Shown here one piece after another: positions 5,369 through 7,125 of a stretch of 7,125 nt of DNA. The notes under the pieces were generated by a model. That model made no database searches, had not been told where the DNA came from, and saw only the letters and a program-made list of their open reading frames with translations. Source of the stretch: Lawsonibacter sp. GTDB taxonomy: Bacteria > Bacillota > Clostridia > Oscillospirales > Oscillospiraceae. How positions within the stretch are numbered: position 1 is the stretch's first letter; each line of letters starts with the position of its first letter. The DNA lies in contig JAHHSC010000067.1 in NCBI GenBank assembly GCA_020025455.1, positions 1 to 7,125 of the forward strand, written 5' to 3'. Made by a program: the position numbers and the translations under genes.

Positions 5369-6142
5369 TCACGCCTTCGCCGCTGATCCCGGGATCGCTC
5401 CGTCCTTGGGGCAGAGCGCAAAACAGCGGGCCGGGTACCCCGTTCCGCCCTCCACCTTGGGGAAGGTGCAGAATACCAGCGCGCCCACCGGCGGGCACTG
5501 GTCCAGATTGGTCAGCAGCTCCATCTGGATGCGGTCCTGGGCCAGGATATAGTACTCCACCTCGTAGTTGGTCTGCCCGGAGGTGATGGGGGCCTCGGTA
5601 TCGGATGTCTCATGGCCGATGGCCCCGATCTTGCGCTCCTCCACCAGGAACTTCACGGCCTCCAGCTTCCAGCCCGGGAAATGCCGGTTTCCGTCCGCGT
5701 CCAGGTTGTCCATATCTTCGGCGGGACGCTTGGACCAGCCGCTCATGAACGCAACGAAAGCGCCCTCCGGAATCTGGCCATATTTTTCCTCCCACTCCAG
5801 AATGTCCGGAACATCCAGAACAAAGTCCGCATTTTGTTCCACCTTGGCCCGTGCATCAATCACGCACAGCGGCATCACGGTCTCGTCCAGGGCGATCTGG
5901 TCCAGGGACCGTCCGCCCTTTACCATGTGGCAGGGTGCGTCCACATGGGTCCCGTACTGTCCCACCGTGGTGTAGGCGTGGGCACAGAAGATGGAATTGG
6001 TCAGGTTGACCTTCTCCTCCACCTGCATGGCCGGCCAGCCCACCCAGTGGGGGGTCTCCGCGCTGAGGGCATGGGTGAGATCCACCCATTTACAGGAATT
6101 TTTCCAATCACTCCACTGGTTCCAAAGCCAGGTATTTTCCAT
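5369..6142 (-). CDS. Cyclase-family metal-dependent hydrolase
   Basis: A 257-residue soluble protein of the cyclase family (PF04199), which includes kynurenine formamidase and isatin hydrolase. Members use metal ions to hydrolyse amide or ring bonds. The key motif is GQYGTHVDAPCH (61-72), with H66, D68 and H72 as likely metal ligands. The position of the first ligand of the usual HxGTHxDxPxH motif is Q62. Further conserved-looking segments are FPGWKLEAVKFLVEER (155-170), IGHETSDTEAP (175-185) and LLTNLDQCPPVGALV (209-223). H177 lies in the segment where the family has a conserved histidine. No signal peptide is seen, so it is probably cytosolic. ATG at 6142 is chosen because GGAAAGGGG lies 8 nt upstream; an in-frame GTG at 6184 lacks such support. 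The substrate cannot be told. Nothing links it to copper besides location. Confidence 0.88.
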   Translation of the reverse strand: MENTWLWNQWSDWKNSCKWVDLTHALSAETPHWVGWPAMQVEEKVNLTNSIFCAHAYTTVGQYGTHVDAPCHMVKGGRSLDQIALDETVMPLCVIDARAKVEQNADFVLDVPDILEWEEKYGQIPEGAFVAFMSGWSKRPAEDMDNLDADGNRHFPGWKLEAVKFLVEERKIGAIGHETSDTEAPITSGQTNYEVEYYILAQDRIQMELLTNLDQCPPVGALVFCTFPKVEGGTGYPARCFALCPKDGAIPGSAAKA

Positions 6143-6197
6143 TTTAGGTTCCCCTTTCCATTTAGCCGTGCGTGCTGCTGTCACAGTATATCAGCCT

Positions 6198-6216
6198 ATT
6201 ATACCGTATTATACCA
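6198..6216 (-). repeat. Tandem GGTATAATA repeat in the cyclase leader
   Basis: The minus strand reads GGTATAATAC then GGTATAATAG, a direct repeat with a 10-bp period, one helical turn. Each copy holds a full -10 hexamer. They lie downstream of the best promoter and could be extra promoters or a binding site for a regulator; the sequence alone does not decide. Confidence 0.5.
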
Positions 6217-6225
6217 TACCTCACC

Positions 6226-6253
6226 ATTATAAAACAGGTTGGTTCCTTGTAAA
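6226..6253 (-). promoter_or_regulatory. Promoter of the cyclase gene
   Basis: On the minus strand there is TTTACA (6248-6253), a 16-nt spacer and a perfect TATAAT (6226-6231), with a start expected near 6219 and a leader of about 75 nt. Two more perfect TATAAT hexamers follow at 6208-6213 and 6198-6203. The first of these carries an extended TGG. They could be alternative start sites, although neither has a good -35. Confidence 0.7.
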
Positions 6254-6269
6254 ATCAAATCGAACGTAC

Positions 6270-6297
6270 AAAAAAGCACAGCGGCTGGTCTCTATGC
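6270..6297 (-). terminator. Probable weak terminator after the ZIP transporter gene
   Basis: On the minus strand GCATAG (6297-6292) can pair with CTGTGC (6281-6276), including one G-U pair, across a 10-nt loop. A run of six T (6275-6270) follows directly. It lies about 40 bases beyond the transporter stop codon. The short stem and long loop make it weaker than the other two terminators in the window. Confidence 0.4.
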
Positions 6298-6337
6298 ACT
6301 TGCGCATCCCGTTGCCCTTCCGTTTTCGGTTTGCGCC

Positions 6338-7123
6338 TTATCCCAGCGCCACATCCAACATCATCATCACCGTGAATCCCACTGCAAAAAAGACCGTCCC
6401 AACGTTGGAGTGCTTTCCCTGGCTCATTTCTGGGATCAGCTCCTCTACTACAACATAGATCATAGCGCCGGCGGCAAAGCTCAGGAAATAAGGCAGTGCC
6501 GGAACAATCAGCCAGGCAGCTAAAATGGTAAGAACCGCTCCGATTGGCTCAACGATCCCGGATAGAATTCCATATACGGCCGCTTTTGCCTTGCTCATCC
6601 CCTCGGAATGCAGCGGCATAGAGATGATAACCCCCTCCGGAACGTTCTGAATGGCAATGCCGATCGACAATGCCAGCGCCCCGGCAAGAGAAATCTGTGC
6701 ATTTTCCGTGGCAAGGCCAGCATACACAACGCCTACTGCCATACCTTCCGGGATATTATGGAGCGTCACCGCCAGCACCAGCATAGTCGTTCGTTGCAGC
6801 TTGTTTTTCGGCCCCTCTGCCTGCGCTGCATTCCTATGTAAATGCGGGATCAAGTGGTCAAGCAGCAGCAGGAACAGGATTCCAAGCCAAAAGCCGACCA
6901 CTGCCGGAACAAACGATAATGTACCCAGTCCCGCAGACTGCTCCAGTGCAGGAATCAGGAGACTCCATACCGAAGCGGCAACCATAACGCCGCCAGCAAA
7001 GCCGCTGAGTGCTCGCTGAACCGTCAGGCCCATGCTTTTCTTCATAAACAGCACACAGGCTGCACCCAGCGATGTCCCCAGAAAGGGAATCAAAATTCCA
7101 ATCCACGTGTTTTTATCCATCAT
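6338..7123 (-). CDS. ZIP-family divalent metal transporter
   Basis: A 261-residue integral membrane protein with about eight helices, of the bacterial ZIP/GufA-ZupT type, which moves zinc and often iron or manganese into the cytosol. The central metal-site helices show HNIPEG (122-127) and QNVPEG (159-164), with E192 in EPIG and EE at 227-228. H122, N123, E126, Q159, N160, E163 and E192 are the likely metal-path residues. A histidine-containing cytosolic loop (DHLIPHLHRN, 89-98) follows the third helix. The start is either of two adjacent ATG codons (7123 or 7120). The protein begins as ZupT-like proteins do, with LIPFLGTSLGAA soon after. The ribosome site lies beyond the window, so a longer N-terminus cannot be excluded. 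The cation is not predictable. Confidence 0.92.
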   Translation of the reverse strand: MMDKNTWIGILIPFLGTSLGAACVLFMKKSMGLTVQRALSGFAGGVMVAASVWSLLIPALEQSAGLGTLSFVPAVVGFWLGILFLLLLDHLIPHLHRNAAQAEGPKNKLQRTTMLVLAVTLHNIPEGMAVGVVYAGLATENAQISLAGALALSIGIAIQNVPEGVIISMPLHSEGMSKAKAAVYGILSGIVEPIGAVLTILAAWLIVPALPYFLSFAAGAMIYVVVEELIPEMSQGKHSNVGTVFFAVGFTVMMMLDVALG

Positions 7124-7125
7124 AA

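Noticed and set aside
6143..6184. Longer cyclase protein from GTG at 6184
   Set aside because: No ribosome site precedes it, while ATG 6142 has GGAAAGGGG at 8 nt; the extra 14 residues do not resemble the family.
5612..6232. A 206-residue plus-strand open frame opposite the cyclase gene
   Set aside because: It has no ribosome site or motif and lies antisense to a clear family member with its own promoter.

Overview
The window looks like a chromosomal segment of a moderately GC-rich, low-oxygen-type Bacillota (Clostridia), most likely an Oscillospiraceae-like gut lineage. This rests on strong AGGAGG-type ribosome sites, Bacillota-type promoters, a CsoR-CopA copper operon of Clostridia style, and a small P-loop protein resembling uncharacterised proteins I associate with that class. 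The taxonomic call is inference; no phylogenetic marker was searched.

Layout: a valine tRNA (GAC) lies on the minus strand at the left edge, with its own near-consensus promoter. Divergent from it is pgi (glucose-6-phosphate isomerase, glycolysis). Next is a monocistronic-looking gene for a 136-residue P-loop protein of unknown function, with its own promoter and a strong intrinsic terminator. A copper-response unit follows: a promoter with a perfect ATACCCC-CAT-GGGGTAT operator between its -35 and -10, then csoR (Cu(I)-sensing repressor), then copA (Cu(I)-exporting P1B ATPase). A perfect 16-bp hairpin, T-rich on both flanks, separates copA from a convergent minus-strand cyclase-family metal hydrolase gene. 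The right edge carries a minus-strand ZIP-family metal transporter, whose start lies within a few bases of the window end.

How the genes work together: CsoR is expected to sit on the operator when copper is low and to release it when Cu(I) binds, so that csoR and copA are induced together and CopA pumps Cu(I) out. The CopA protein is unusual in ending with a CopZ-like copper chaperone domain after a hydrophilic linker. Exactly at that domain boundary the DNA has an in-frame AAGGAG plus ATG that would release a free 69-residue CopZ. This possible gene-within-a-gene is the main observation of the window. The ZIP transporter is another metal-handling gene, but it is separated from the copper operon by the cyclase gene and on the opposite strand. 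No mobile elements, CRISPR arrays or phage genes are visible, and no gap between genes exceeds 300 bases.
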